The notes beneath the pieces were generated by a model that saw nothing but the letters and a program-made list of their open reading frames with translations, searched no databases and was not told the DNA's origin. The translations under genes and the position numbers were made by a program. From Plantibacter auratus (lineage in GTDB: Bacteria; Actinomycetota; Actinomycetes; Actinomycetales; Microbacteriaceae): 64,000 nt of DNA. The stretch spans positions 248,001-312,000 of the forward strand of contig NZ_JBOBFV010000004.1 of NCBI RefSeq assembly GCF_050587365.1, in the 5' to 3' direction. Positions 1 to 7,763 of the stretch are shown piece after piece; position 1 is the stretch's first letter; the number at the start of each line of letters is the position of its first letter.

Positions 1-288
1 TTGGACGCCCTGGCCGGAGACCGCGCGCAGCACCATCCCGACGACGACGGTCGACACCCAGACCACGACGCCGGCCCAGCGGACGGAGCGGGTCTCGCGC
101 TGACCGAGGACGAGCGCGAGGACGTGTCCGACGAGGAGCCCGACGGCGAACGGCCACAGCGTCACGAGGAGTCCGAGGATGCCTTCGCCGTGGCTAGCGC
201 GGCCGATGAGGACGAACACGATGACGGCGAGGAGGTCGATGCCGACGGTCGCGGCGAATCCGGCGGGGGTCCTGCTGGGGCGGTCCAT
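1..288 (-). CDS. DUF3054 family membrane protein, C-terminus cut by window edge
   Basis: The 96 visible residues begin MDRPSRTPAGFAATVGIDLL and form at least three hydrophobic segments separated by short polar turns, including VFVLIGRASHGEGI, which matches the conserved start of DUF3054 proteins (small actinobacterial integral membrane proteins of unknown role). The reading frame is open through base 1, so the C-terminus lies outside the window. The start is supported by TAGGGT six bases upstream (295-300), which suggests a leaderless mRNA. The family call is from sequence memory; no biochemical function is known. Confidence 0.75.
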   Translation of the reverse strand, partial: MDRPSRTPAGFAATVGIDLLAVIVFVLIGRASHGEGILGLLVTLWPFAVGLLVGHVLALVLGQRETRSVRWAGVVVWVSTVVVGMVLRAVSGQGVQ

Positions 289-294
289 CCCCTC

Positions 295-300
295 ACCCTA
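295..300 (-). promoter_or_regulatory. -10 box TAGGGT of leaderless DUF3054 gene
   Basis: TAGGGT ends six bases before the ATG at 288, so transcription would start at or next to the start codon. No Shine-Dalgarno sequence fits in that gap. Confidence 0.55.
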
Positions 301-415
301 TTGGCGTCGCCGCCGCCCACCCTGGAGGGAGGCCGCATGGCGCGCTGCGGGGTCTGTCGCTCGGTGCCGTCGCTGGCTACGATGGCGCTGACACTCGATC
401 GACGAAGGAGCCGTC

Positions 416-709
416 ATGTCGTTCCAGGCCTATCTCGATGCCGCCGAGGCGAAGACCGGTAAGACCCCGCGCGAGCTCGTCGACGAGGCGCACGACCGCG
501 GCTTCGACGCGTCGACGAAGGCCGGTGAGATCCTCGAGTGGCTGAAGACGGACTACGAGCTCGGCCGGGGTCATGGGATGGCGCTCGTCCACGTCATCAA
601 GAACGGACCGACGATCAGCGAGAAGCACGTCGGCACCGACGGGGTGCACCGCGACGAGTCGACCGAACTCTGGCTCGACGGAGCGGCGACGAAGCCCGCC
701 GCCACCTGA
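416..709 (+). CDS. DUF4287 domain-containing small protein
   Basis: A 97-residue soluble protein. Residues 1-65 (MSFQAYLDAAEAKTGKTP, then DEAHDRGFD, KAGEILEWLKTDYELGRGHGMAL) match the DUF4287 pattern, a small helical domain often found with DUF5655 and of unknown function. The ATG follows GAAGGAG with good spacing, so this is a leadered gene with a canonical ribosome binding site. It stands alone between the truncated DUF3054 gene and a repeat-rich spacer. Confidence 0.8.
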   Translation: MSFQAYLDAAEAKTGKTPRELVDEAHDRGFDASTKAGEILEWLKTDYELGRGHGMALVHVIKNGPTISEKHVGTDGVHRDESTELWLDGAATKPAAT

Positions 710-727
710 TCCCCGTCCGGGTTGCTG

Positions 728-892
728 CCAGCGCGGTGCGCTCGCGTGAGCGCGGGTCTGTGGCGTGAGCGCGCCCCTCTGGAGACCCGCGGTCACCTGC
801 CAGACCCGCGCTGAAGGCTGAACACCGCCGTTCGCGTCAGCGCACCGCACTGGGCCCGGGACACCGACCTTCACGTCAGCGCGGTGCGCTGG
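728..892. repeat. GC-rich palindromic repeat cluster, left of the CPBP gene
   Basis: The roughly 200-bp spacer 710-908 is built from copies of a core close to CAGCGCGGTGCGCTG in both orientations (about 728-742, 839-853 and 877-892), interleaved with GTGAGCGCGGGTCT-like segments. The block starting at 728 recurs inverted near 1877-1907 on the other side of the CPBP gene with only two or three mismatches over 31 bases, and a 30-base segment near 761-790 recurs directly near 1833-1862. No gene is visible in the spacer. Confidence 0.75.
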
Positions 893-908
893 CGGGCGGA
901 CGCGCCGC

Positions 909-1721
909 TCAGTACCAGAAGATCGGGATCCAGTCGCGATGGTGCGCGTGCACGATCGCGAGGAAGACGATCGCGTCGAACAGGAGGTGCACCGCGAGGA
1001 TGTATCCGAGCGACCGCGTCTTCGAGAACAGGTACCCCTGGAGGAGCGCGAACGGGAACGTCAGGAGCGGACCCCACGAGCGGTAACCGAGTTCCCACAG
1101 GAACGAGACGAAGATCACGGCCTGCAGCAGGTTGGCCTGCCAGACCGGGAAGTGCCGTCGCAGCAGGGCGAAGCAGGTGCAGATGAAGAACAGTTCATCC
1201 CACGTGCCGACCGCGTTGACGCCGACGAAGAACCGGCCGAGTTCCCCGGCGTCGCTGATCACCGGCCAGTTCTCGTAGGCGCCGGATCGGATGAAGTAGA
1301 ACGGCAGGATCGCCCAACCGAGGAGCGGGACGGCGAACAGGTACGCGATCTCGCCCTTCGTCTTCTTCTCGCGACTCCGCCAGGGGAACGTGATCGCCTT
1401 CCGCCGGTACACCAAGCGGTCGATGAGGAACGGGACACCGACCGCCAGCAGCAGCACGGTGCCGATCCGGAAGAAGCTGGGCCAGGAGACGTCGGCCTCC
1501 ACCGACGTGGTCGACACGATGCCGATCCCGATGGCGATGAGGAACAGGTCCTGTGCGAGGGCTCGGTCGATGAGGATCGCGGTCGCGAGCGCGGCGACGA
1601 GCAGCGGGTAGCCGGCGAGCGGCTGCATCAGGCCGAACAGACAGAACGCCGACGCGGCGAGCAGCACCGCGGGGATCAGCTTCATCGGGCGGCGGGCCGG
1701 GACGATCATCTCGGTCTGCAT
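909..1721 (-). CDS. CPBP family intramembrane metalloprotease
   Basis: A 270-residue polytopic membrane protein with about eight hydrophobic segments. The C-terminal part carries the features of CPBP (CAAX protease and bacteriocin-processing) proteases: TWDELFF with acidic pair D175-E176 followed by RR at 188-189, and VHLLFD with H245 and D249. The first motif has DE instead of the usual EE, so activity is likely but unproven. Substrates in bacteria are mostly unknown. I chose the ATG at 1721 because TAGGAT lies seven bases upstream; the frame stays open further upstream only through repeat sequence. The gene is bracketed by inverted copies of a GC-rich repeat. Confidence 0.8.
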   Translation of the reverse strand: MQTEMIVPARRPMKLIPAVLLAASAFCLFGLMQPLAGYPLLVAALATAILIDRALAQDLFLIAIGIGIVSTTSVEADVSWPSFFRIGTVLLLAVGVPFLIDRLVYRRKAITFPWRSREKKTKGEIAYLFAVPLLGWAILPFYFIRSGAYENWPVISDAGELGRFFVGVNAVGTWDELFFICTCFALLRRHFPVWQANLLQAVIFVSFLWELGYRSWGPLLTFPFALLQGYLFSKTRSLGYILAVHLLFDAIVFLAIVHAHHRDWIPIFWY

Positions 1722-1728
1722 GCCGTCG

Positions 1729-1734
1729 ATCCTA
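1729..1734 (-). promoter_or_regulatory. -10 box TAGGAT of leaderless CPBP gene
   Basis: TAGGAT is separated by seven bases from the ATG at 1721. AGGA could also act as a weak ribosome binding site, so the leaderless reading is not exclusive. Confidence 0.45.
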
Positions 1735-1769
1735 CGGGTGCCGGCGCGGGGCGCCGACGCGAGCGCGGG

Positions 1770-1907
1770 CTTGTAGGCGTCGGCGCGGTGCGCTGACGCG
1801 AGAGCACCTGAACGGGCGCGATCGCGTAGCCGGCGCGTGAGCGCGCCCCTCCGGAGACCCGCGCTCACGCGCATGACCCGCGCTCACGTCAGCGCACCGC
1901 GCTGGCA
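1770..1907. repeat. GC-rich palindromic repeat cluster, right of the CPBP gene
   Basis: Contains GGCGCGGTGCGCTGAC near 1780 and its near inverse GTCAGCGCACCGCGCTGG ending near 1906, plus the GTGAGCGCGCCCCT segment shared with the left cluster. It lies between the CPBP promoter and the 3' end of the transglutaminase gene at 1922, so it could also serve as a terminator for that operon. Confidence 0.7.
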
Positions 1908-1921
1908 GCACGGCCCATCGG

Positions 1922-2767
1922 TCAGGCCTCTCGGGTGATCTCGACCTTCACGAAGAGCTTCGAGCGGTAGGGGCCCGCGTACACACCACGGAGTGGGGAG
2001 ACGTCACCGTAGTCACGACCCCGCCCGATGAGGACGTGACGCTCGCCCACGTCGACCATGTTGGTCGGGTCGAACCCACGCCAGTCACCGCAGAACCACT
2101 CGACCCACGCGTGCGACTCGCCCGTCACCGTCTCGCCGATCGCCGCGTGCGGCTTCGGATGCAGGTACCCCGACACGTAGCGGGCCGGGATCCCGACCGA
2201 ACGCAGCGCCCCGAGGACGATGTGCGTGATGTCCTGACAGACGCCCTTGCGGTTCGCCCACGCCTCGGCAGCGGTCGAGTACACACTCGTGACGCCCTGC
2301 ACGTAGTCCATCTGCTCGCCGATCTCCCGGCTGATGGCCATCGCGGCCTCGCACGGGCTCTCGTAGCGGTCGGCGATGGTCCGGGCGAGCTCGACGAGAT
2401 CGTCCGGCGGGGTCGTGCGGCGGGTCTGTTCCAGGTGCTCCACCCGCGTCACGGCGGCCTGGGTCGCGATGTCGAGCTGCTCCCAGCCGGTCGGGTGCGG
2501 CTCGTGCTTGCGCGGCCGGACCTCGACGAGGCTCGTCGCCGTGAGCGAGAGCTCCTCGTGCGGCGTCAGCACCTCGAACGCCGAGACCTTCATGCCCCAG
2601 TAGTCGGTGTACGTCGACTGCGACGCCCCCGGCTGGATGTCGATGTGCGAGTACAGGACGTACTGGTCCTCGGTCGTCACCGGCAGCATGCGCGCCTCGT
2701 TGTACGAGGCGTTGACCTTGCCGCCGTAGGAGAAGCCCGTGCTGTGCTTGATGTGGAGCCGGGTCAT
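1922..2767 (-). CDS. Transglutaminase-like cysteine peptidase family protein
   Basis: A 281-residue protein with an N-terminal beta-rich domain (about 1-95, Transglut_N/DUF2126-associated type) and a transglutaminase core. The likely triad is C177 in RKGVCQD, the histidine of GESHAWVEW near 218 and the aspartate of GFDPTN near 232. Families of this type cleave or crosslink peptide or isopeptide bonds. The start ATG overlaps the stop of the alpha-E gene (ATGA, 2764-2767), showing translational coupling; it is the last gene of the three-gene cluster 5399-1922. The cellular substrate is unknown. Confidence 0.88.
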   Translation of the reverse strand: MTRLHIKHSTGFSYGGKVNASYNEARMLPVTTEDQYVLYSHIDIQPGASQSTYTDYWGMKVSAFEVLTPHEELSLTATSLVEVRPRKHEPHPTGWEQLDIATQAAVTRVEHLEQTRRTTPPDDLVELARTIADRYESPCEAAMAISREIGEQMDYVQGVTSVYSTAAEAWANRKGVCQDITHIVLGALRSVGIPARYVSGYLHPKPHAAIGETVTGESHAWVEWFCGDWRGFDPTNMVDVGERHVLIGRGRDYGDVSPLRGVYAGPYRSKLFVKVEITREA

Positions 2768-3693
2768 GAGTTCTCTCCGATCCATGCGGGCACCGCATGA
2801 GTGGGGAAGTAGCGTTCGCGGATCGCCTCCGACACCTGGCTGGTGACGTTCTGCACGGCGTCCATCCGACCGGGGAGGTCGACGAGCGTGTCCTGGATGG
2901 GCCGGTACTCGAGGTCGCTGCGGATCTGACCGAGCAGGCGCTGGGCGGAATCAACCGTCCCGACGCGGCCTCGGCGCGGTTCGAGGTCGCGCATGCACTC
3001 CTCGGCCCGGCTGATGGAGAACATGACCGACCGGGGGAAGAGCTGGTCGAGCAGGAGGAACTCGGCCGCGTTCTTCGCGCTCGGCATGCCGCGGTACGTG
3101 CGCAGGTAGGCCTCGTAGGCGCCGCAGGAGCGGAGGATCGTCGTCCAGGACGGACCGCTCGCCTCGGTGAGCGACCGCGTCGCCAGGAGTCTGGCCGTCA
3201 TGTCGGCGCGTTCGAGGCTGCGACCGAGGGTGAAGAAGCGCCAGGCGTCGTCACGACTCGTGGCGGAGTCGACGATGCCGACGGCGAGGGCCGAACGCTC
3301 GCGCACCCACCCGAAGAACTCGTGCACCTTGTCGCTCGCGACGCGACGCGGCATCCGGGCACGGGTCGTGTTGAGGCACTCCCAGAGCTCGGTCGACACG
3401 ATCTCGCGGGCACGTCGGGCGTTCTCGCGGGCGGCGCCGAGCGAGTAGGCGATCGACGCCGGGTGCGTGCGGTCGACGGCGAGCTGCGCGAGGACGTCTT
3501 GGCGGGTGAGCTCCTGGTCGGCAGGCGCGTCGCTGCCCATGACGGACAGCAGCGACCGGCAGGCGGTGTCCTCGTCGATCCACGGGTCCTCGAGCAGCAG
3601 CTGCAGGTGGACGTCGAGGATGCGCGCGGTACCGTCACTGCGTTCGATGTAGCGGCCGATCCAGAAGAGGCTCTCGGCGATGCGGCTCAGCAT
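2764..3693 (-). CDS. Alpha-E domain protein (DUF403)
   Basis: A 309-residue all-helical protein starting MLSRIAESLFWIGRYIERSD, the characteristic opening of alpha-E proteins. The family has no established activity, but is nearly always found between a circularly permuted ATP-grasp and a transglutaminase, as here. The start codon overlaps the upstream ATP-grasp gene by seven bases and the stop overlaps the transglutaminase start by four, so the three proteins are made in a coupled way and probably act together in ATP-dependent peptide ligation or modification (inference from conserved context). Confidence 0.88.
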   Translation of the reverse strand: MLSRIAESLFWIGRYIERSDGTARILDVHLQLLLEDPWIDEDTACRSLLSVMGSDAPADQELTRQDVLAQLAVDRTHPASIAYSLGAARENARRAREIVSTELWECLNTTRARMPRRVASDKVHEFFGWVRERSALAVGIVDSATSRDDAWRFFTLGRSLERADMTARLLATRSLTEASGPSWTTILRSCGAYEAYLRTYRGMPSAKNAAEFLLLDQLFPRSVMFSISRAEECMRDLEPRRGRVGTVDSAQRLLGQIRSDLEYRPIQDTLVDLPGRMDAVQNVTSQVSEAIRERYFPTHAVPAWIGENS

Positions 3694-5399
3694 GATGCGT
3701 CCTCCTGCGTCGACCCGTCGGCAGCGGGCTCGGCGAGCGTCTGCTGCTGCTGCTGCTCCTGCTGGTCCTGGTTGCCGGCCGGACGGTCCTGGGGCGAGTG
3801 CTCGGGGGTCGTGCCGTGGTCGTAGATGATCGGGATCGACGTCGTCTCGGTCGTGGCCTGCTCGGCGACGAGACCCTGGATGTCGTGCGAGGACGCCTCG
3901 GGCGCCGCGTTGGGATCGAACGGACGTCCGACGACCCAGGTGTCCTTCGAGCCGCCGCCCTGGCTGGAGTTCACGACCAGCTGCCCCTCCGGCAGGGCGA
4001 CGCGCGTCAGGCCGCCTGGCAGCACCCAGACGTCGTTGCCGTCGTTCACCGCGAACGGACGCAGGTCGGCGTGGCGGGGACGCATGCCGTCCTCGACGAG
4101 CGTCGGGATGGTGGAGAGCATGACGACCGGCTGCGCGATCCAGCCGCGCGGGTCCTCCTGCAGCTTCGTCTTGAGGGTCGCGAGCTCCTCCTTCGACGCG
4201 TCCGGACCCACGACGAGGCCCTTGCCGCCGGAGCCGTCGACGGGCTTGATGACGAGCTCGTCCAGGCGGTCGAGCACTTCCTCGAGGGCGAGCGGGTCCT
4301 CGAGACGCCAGGTGTCGACGTTCGGGAGGATCGCGTCCTCGGCGAGGTAGTACTTGATGAGGTCGGGCAGGTACGTGTAGACGAGCTTGTCGTCGGCGAC
4401 ACCGTTCCCGACCGCGTTCGCGATGGTCACGTTGCCGAGGCGCGCGGCGAGCATGAGCCCGGGCGAACCGAGCATGGAGTCGGCGCGGAACGACAACGGG
4501 TCGAGGAACTCGTCGTCGACACGGCGGTAGATGACGTCGACGCGCGTGGGCCCGGCGGTCGTGCGCATGAAGACCTTGCCGCCGGAGCAGAAGAGGTCGC
4601 GGCCCTCGACGAGCTCGACGCCCATGAGCCGCGCGAGCAGCGTGTGCTCGAAGTACGCGGAGTTGTACACGCCGGGGGTGAGGACGACGACGTTCGGGTC
4701 CTCGACGCCGGGCGGGGCCGACGCACGCAGCGCCTGCAGGAGCTTGTTGGGGTAGTCGCCGACCGGACGGACGCGCATCGAGACGAACAGCTCGGGGAGC
4801 GTCTGCGCCATCACGCGACGGTTGGAGATGACGTAGCTGACGCCCGACGGCACCCGGACGTTGTCCTCGAGGACGCGCATCTGACCGTGCTCGTCGCGGA
4901 TGAGGTCGATACCCGAGACCTGAATGCGGACGCCGTTCGCCGCCTGGATCCCGTAGGCCTGCCGGTGGAAGTGCGACGACGAGGAGATGAGCTTCGCGGG
5001 GATGACGCCGTCGCGTACGGCGAGCTGCGGGCCGTAGACGTCGGCGAGGAAGGCCTCGAGCGCCTTGACGCGCTGCTTGATGCCGGCCTCGACCTGCGTC
5101 CACTCCTGCTGCTCGATCACCCGCGGGACCGCGTCGAGCGGGAACGGACGCTCCTCGCCGGCGAAGTCGAAGGTCACGCCCTGCGCGAGGTAGGAGCTGG
5201 CGAGGGCGTCGGTGCGGCCTCGGAGCTCCTCCTGGGTCATCCTTGCGAGGGAGCTGTAGATCTCCTGATACGCCCGCCTGGCGGTCGCACCACCTGCGTG
5301 TTCCGCCGCCTCGCCGAACATCTCGTCGAACGCGGGAACACCGCCCGGAGTCTTGCGCGGGGCGAGCGTGCCGCCATAGCCGTTGAACAGGTCACCCAT
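3687..5399 (-). CDS. Circularly permuted type 2 ATP-grasp protein
   Basis: A 570-residue protein matching the CP_ATPgrasp (DUF404/DUF407) family: LEDNVRVPSGVSYV, VVVLTPGVYNSAYFEH and VIKPVDGSGGKGLVVG are hallmark segments, the last being the glycine-rich ATP-binding loop near residues 385-400. ATP-grasp enzymes join a carboxylate to an amine through an acylphosphate, so this is the likely energy-driven step of the cluster with alpha-E and transglutaminase. The C-terminus (last about 35 residues) is Gln/Glu/Pro-rich and looks disordered. TAGAGT six bases before the ATG suggests a leaderless operon mRNA. Confidence 0.88.
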   Translation of the reverse strand: MGDLFNGYGGTLAPRKTPGGVPAFDEMFGEAAEHAGGATARRAYQEIYSSLARMTQEELRGRTDALASSYLAQGVTFDFAGEERPFPLDAVPRVIEQQEWTQVEAGIKQRVKALEAFLADVYGPQLAVRDGVIPAKLISSSSHFHRQAYGIQAANGVRIQVSGIDLIRDEHGQMRVLEDNVRVPSGVSYVISNRRVMAQTLPELFVSMRVRPVGDYPNKLLQALRASAPPGVEDPNVVVLTPGVYNSAYFEHTLLARLMGVELVEGRDLFCSGGKVFMRTTAGPTRVDVIYRRVDDEFLDPLSFRADSMLGSPGLMLAARLGNVTIANAVGNGVADDKLVYTYLPDLIKYYLAEDAILPNVDTWRLEDPLALEEVLDRLDELVIKPVDGSGGKGLVVGPDASKEELATLKTKLQEDPRGWIAQPVVMLSTIPTLVEDGMRPRHADLRPFAVNDGNDVWVLPGGLTRVALPEGQLVVNSSQGGGSKDTWVVGRPFDPNAAPEASSHDIQGLVAEQATTETTSIPIIYDHGTTPEHSPQDRPAGNQDQQEQQQQQTLAEPAADGSTQEDASC

Positions 5400-5405
5400 G
5401 GGCCG

Positions 5406-5411
5406 ACTCTA
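5406..5411 (-). promoter_or_regulatory. -10 box TAGAGT of the ATP-grasp operon
   Basis: TAGAGT precedes the ATG at 5399 by six bases, predicting a leaderless mRNA for the three-gene operon. Confidence 0.5.
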
Positions 5412-5456
5412 CCGGGACACATGTTGCCGGGGTGTTTCGGAGCGCGGAGAGGACGC

Positions 5457-5662
5457 CCCACCGGCCACCGAGCCACCCCACCGGCCACCGAGCCACCCCA
5501 CCGGTCACCGGGCCACCCCACCGGCCACCGAGCTTGTCGAGGTGCGCCCTTCGACAAGCTCAGGGACCGAAGGAGGTCGCTCAGGGACCGAAGGAGGTCA
5601 CTCAGGGGCCGAAGGAGGTCACTCAGGGACCGGCGGAGGTCGCTCAGGGACCGGCGGGGTGA
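5457..5662. repeat. Tandem repeats flanking a GAGCTTGTCGA inverted repeat
   Basis: This 271-bp spacer holds no gene. It has four 20-bp units like CCACCGGCCACCGAGCCACC (5457-5536), then an 11-bp perfect inverted repeat GAGCTTGTCGA/TCGACAAGCTC (5530-5561), then about five 21-bp units like CTCAGGGACCGAAGGAGGTC (5560-5662). The inverted repeat belongs to the same family as those near 37.0, 51.1 and 57.0 kb. It lies between the 5' end of the ATP-grasp operon and the 3' end of the aldo/keto reductase. Confidence 0.85.
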
Positions 5663-5670
5663 AGCGAGCC

Positions 5671-6612
5671 CTACGCGACCGAGGCGGCGGTGAGGGCGGC
5701 CAGCTCGTCTGCGGAGAGCTCGAGCGTCGCGGAGGCGAGGAGGTCGGGCAGCTGCTCGACCGTGCGGGCACTCGCGATGGGAGCGGCGACCGTCGGCTGC
5801 GAGCGGAGCCACGCGAGCGAGACCGTCGCGACCGAGACGCCGTGGGCGGCGGCGACCTCGTCGAGGACCGGCAGGAGCGCGGCGTGGTCGGCCAGGTAGG
5901 CCTGGGCTCCCTCGGCGCGGACGCTGTCGATGCTCGACCCCTCGCGGTACTTGCCCGTCAGGAAGCCCTTGGCGAGCGAGAAGTACGGCAGCACGGCGAG
6001 CTGCTCGCGCTCGGCGATCGTGCGCAGCTCCCCCTCGAAGTCGCGTTCGACGAGGTTGTAGTGCGGCTGGAGGGCGATCGGGCGGTGGAGACCCTTCGCC
6101 TCGACGATCTCGAACCATTCGGCGATGCGCGCGGCGGAGTAGTTGGAGATCCCGAGGTAGCGGACCTTGCCGGCGTCGACGAGCGACGACAGCGCGGTCA
6201 CGGTCTCCTCCAGCGGCACGGACTCGTCGTCGAAGTGCGCGTAGTAGAGGTCGATGTGGTCGGTGCGGAGGCGCTCGAGTGAGGCGTCGGCGGCCTTCAG
6301 GATGTTGTCGGCCGCGAGCCCCTGGAAGTCGGGGTGCTGGCTGACCTTGGTCGCGATGACGATGTCGTCGCGGTTCCCGCGCTGTTCCTGCCACTCGCCG
6401 ATGAGTCGCTCGGAGTCACCGCCGGTGTTGCCGGGCACCCACGCGGAGTAGCCGTCGGCGGTGTCGATGAAGTTACCACCGCCCGCGACGTAGGCGTCGA
6501 GGATGTCGAACGAGGTCTGCCGGTCGGCGGTCCAACCGAACACGTTGCCGCCGAGGTTCAGCGGGAAGACGGACAGGTCGGACGTTCCGAGGGTGGTGCG
6601 GGCGTGAGTCAT
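5671..6612 (-). CDS. Aldo/keto reductase
   Basis: A 313-residue TIM-barrel oxidoreductase. The AKR catalytic tetrad is visible: Asp and Tyr in FIDTADGYSAW near 48-56, Lys in VIATKVSQ near 86, and His in LYYAHFDD near 123. The C-terminal segment with TVSLAWLRSQP and SARTVEQLPDL matches the NADPH-binding end. Such enzymes reduce aldehydes or ketones; the physiological substrate cannot be read from the sequence. GGAGG lies eight bases before the ATG. It has a divergent GNAT gene upstream and appears to be a single-gene unit. Confidence 0.88.
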   Translation of the reverse strand: MTHARTTLGTSDLSVFPLNLGGNVFGWTADRQTSFDILDAYVAGGGNFIDTADGYSAWVPGNTGGDSERLIGEWQEQRGNRDDIVIATKVSQHPDFQGLAADNILKAADASLERLRTDHIDLYYAHFDDESVPLEETVTALSSLVDAGKVRYLGISNYSAARIAEWFEIVEAKGLHRPIALQPHYNLVERDFEGELRTIAEREQLAVLPYFSLAKGFLTGKYREGSSIDSVRAEGAQAYLADHAALLPVLDEVAAAHGVSVATVSLAWLRSQPTVAAPIASARTVEQLPDLLASATLELSADELAALTAASVA

Positions 6613-6758
6613 CTGATGATCCTCCAGAGGTTCGGTGCATCGCTGGTACTTCTCCTCACGCTAAGCCCGCAGACGGCTCGACTATTCCGTCGTGTCGCCC
6701 GATGACGAGCGGGCCGCCGAGGCCGGACTGGCTCTCCACGGCCCGGCGCAGCCCGTCC

Positions 6759-6764
6759 TACAGT
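6759..6764 (+). promoter_or_regulatory. -10 box TACAGT of leaderless GNAT gene
   Basis: TACAGT precedes the ATG at 6771 by exactly six bases; no ribosome binding site is seen. Confidence 0.55.
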
Positions 6765-6770
6765 GGGCCG

Positions 6771-7211
6771 ATGGGCTACCGCATCGACGACTCGAAGGAC
6801 CGCATCGACCGGGACGCCGTGTGGGCCCTGCTCCGTGAGGTCTACTGGGCCAAGTGGCGCAGCCGAGTCGACGTCGAGGCGCAGATCGACGACGCCTGGC
6901 GCGTGATCGGCGTGTACGAGGAGGAGACCGGCGCACAGGTCGGCTTCGCTCGGGCGGTGTCCGACGGACTCGGCTTCGGTTACCTCGCTGACGTCATCGT
7001 CCACGAAGCACACCGGGGCCACGGTCTCGGTAAGCGGATCGTGCAGGCCATGATCGACGACGGTCCCGGCGCGCACTTCCGGTGGACACTCTTCACGAGC
7101 GACGCGCACGGCCTCTACGAGCAGTTCGGGTTTACCGATCCCGGCCCGACGGCGCTCGTCCGTCCAGCCGCGCAGCTGCCCGTCCACCCGAGCCAGGTGC
7201 CGACCGCCTGA
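6771..7211 (+). CDS. GNAT family N-acetyltransferase
   Basis: A 146-residue single-domain acetyltransferase. The GNAT acetyl-CoA signature appears as VIVHEAHRGHGLGKRIVQAM (about 76-95), followed by a typical C-terminal LYEQFGFTDPG (about 116-126). This subfamily acts on small molecules with an amine; the target is not identifiable. The frame is open upstream to 6702, but the ATG at 6771 has a -10 box at leaderless spacing and aligns with the usual start of the fold. Confidence 0.85.
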   Translation: MGYRIDDSKDRIDRDAVWALLREVYWAKWRSRVDVEAQIDDAWRVIGVYEEETGAQVGFARAVSDGLGFGYLADVIVHEAHRGHGLGKRIVQAMIDDGPGAHFRWTLFTSDAHGLYEQFGFTDPGPTALVRPAAQLPVHPSQVPTA

Positions 7212-7290
7212 GATGCGGCGAATCGCCGTCCCACGGCGACTCGAACGACGAATCGACGCACCTCACCGCAGGCCTCCAGCCGCGACGGGC

Positions 7291-7296
7291 TAGCGT
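7291..7296 (+). promoter_or_regulatory. -10 box TAGCGT of leaderless hypothetical gene
   Basis: TAGCGT is six bases upstream of the ATG at 7303. Confidence 0.5.
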
Positions 7297-7302
7297 TGAC
7301 GT

Positions 7303-7734
7303 ATGTGGATCTCCGACGACGGCCGGTACAACATCGTCGACGTGCCCGCGGAAGCGTATCCGGGGCGCGCGTATCTCCTCGAACTCGTCGCCGGTCTCGA
7401 ACCCGACGAACTCCAGACGCTCGTGACCCGCATGCAGGCGTTCGACGACGCGATGATCGACCGGCTCGAGGTCCTCGTCGACGACGACGCCCCCGAGGTC
7501 GCACCGGATCCGGAGCGTGAGGCACCGTACGTCGACGAGATGATCCCGCGACGCGTCCTCGACTCGATCGACTGGGACGCGATCCTCACGCCACCGTTCC
7601 GGATCGAGGCGATCGACGTCGCCGGTGACCGCTGGCGCATGGACGCGTGGGCCTTCCTGGAGTCGATCGTCGAGCCGCCCGTCACCCGACCGAGCGCCCG
7701 CAACCTCGGCTCCTCCCCCATCGACCAGGCGTAG
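7303..7734 (+). CDS. Hypothetical acidic protein
   Basis: A 143-residue, strongly acidic soluble protein (opening MWISDDGRYNIVDVPAEAYP) that I do not recognise. It has no signal peptide or membrane segment. Third-position GC and acidic composition look like a genuine local gene, and a TAGCGT -10 box sits at leaderless distance. It is followed 29 bp later by the SMP-30 gene, which has its own -10 box inside that gap. Confidence 0.7.
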   Translation: MWISDDGRYNIVDVPAEAYPGRAYLLELVAGLEPDELQTLVTRMQAFDDAMIDRLEVLVDDDAPEVAPDPEREAPYVDEMIPRRVLDSIDWDAILTPPFRIEAIDVAGDRWRMDAWAFLESIVEPPVTRPSARNLGSSPIDQA

Positions 7735-7750
7735 ACCGGCACCTGCCGAA

Positions 7751-7756
7751 TAGGCT
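7751..7756 (+). promoter_or_regulatory. -10 box TAGGCT of leaderless SMP-30 gene
   Basis: TAGGCT lies seven bases upstream of the ATG at 7764. Confidence 0.5.
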
Positions 7757-7763
7757 GGGCGTC

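Noticed and set aside
728..1907. Insertion sequence or composite transposon
   Set aside because: The enclosed gene is a CPBP protease, not a transposase, and no target-site duplication is visible; the repeat cores also occur in more than two copies.
3798..5693. Long plus-strand ORF of 631 codons opposite the ATP-grasp gene
   Set aside because: High GC leaves antisense frames open. Its translation is Arg/Asp/Val-rich with no family motif, while the minus strand encodes a clear ATP-grasp protein.
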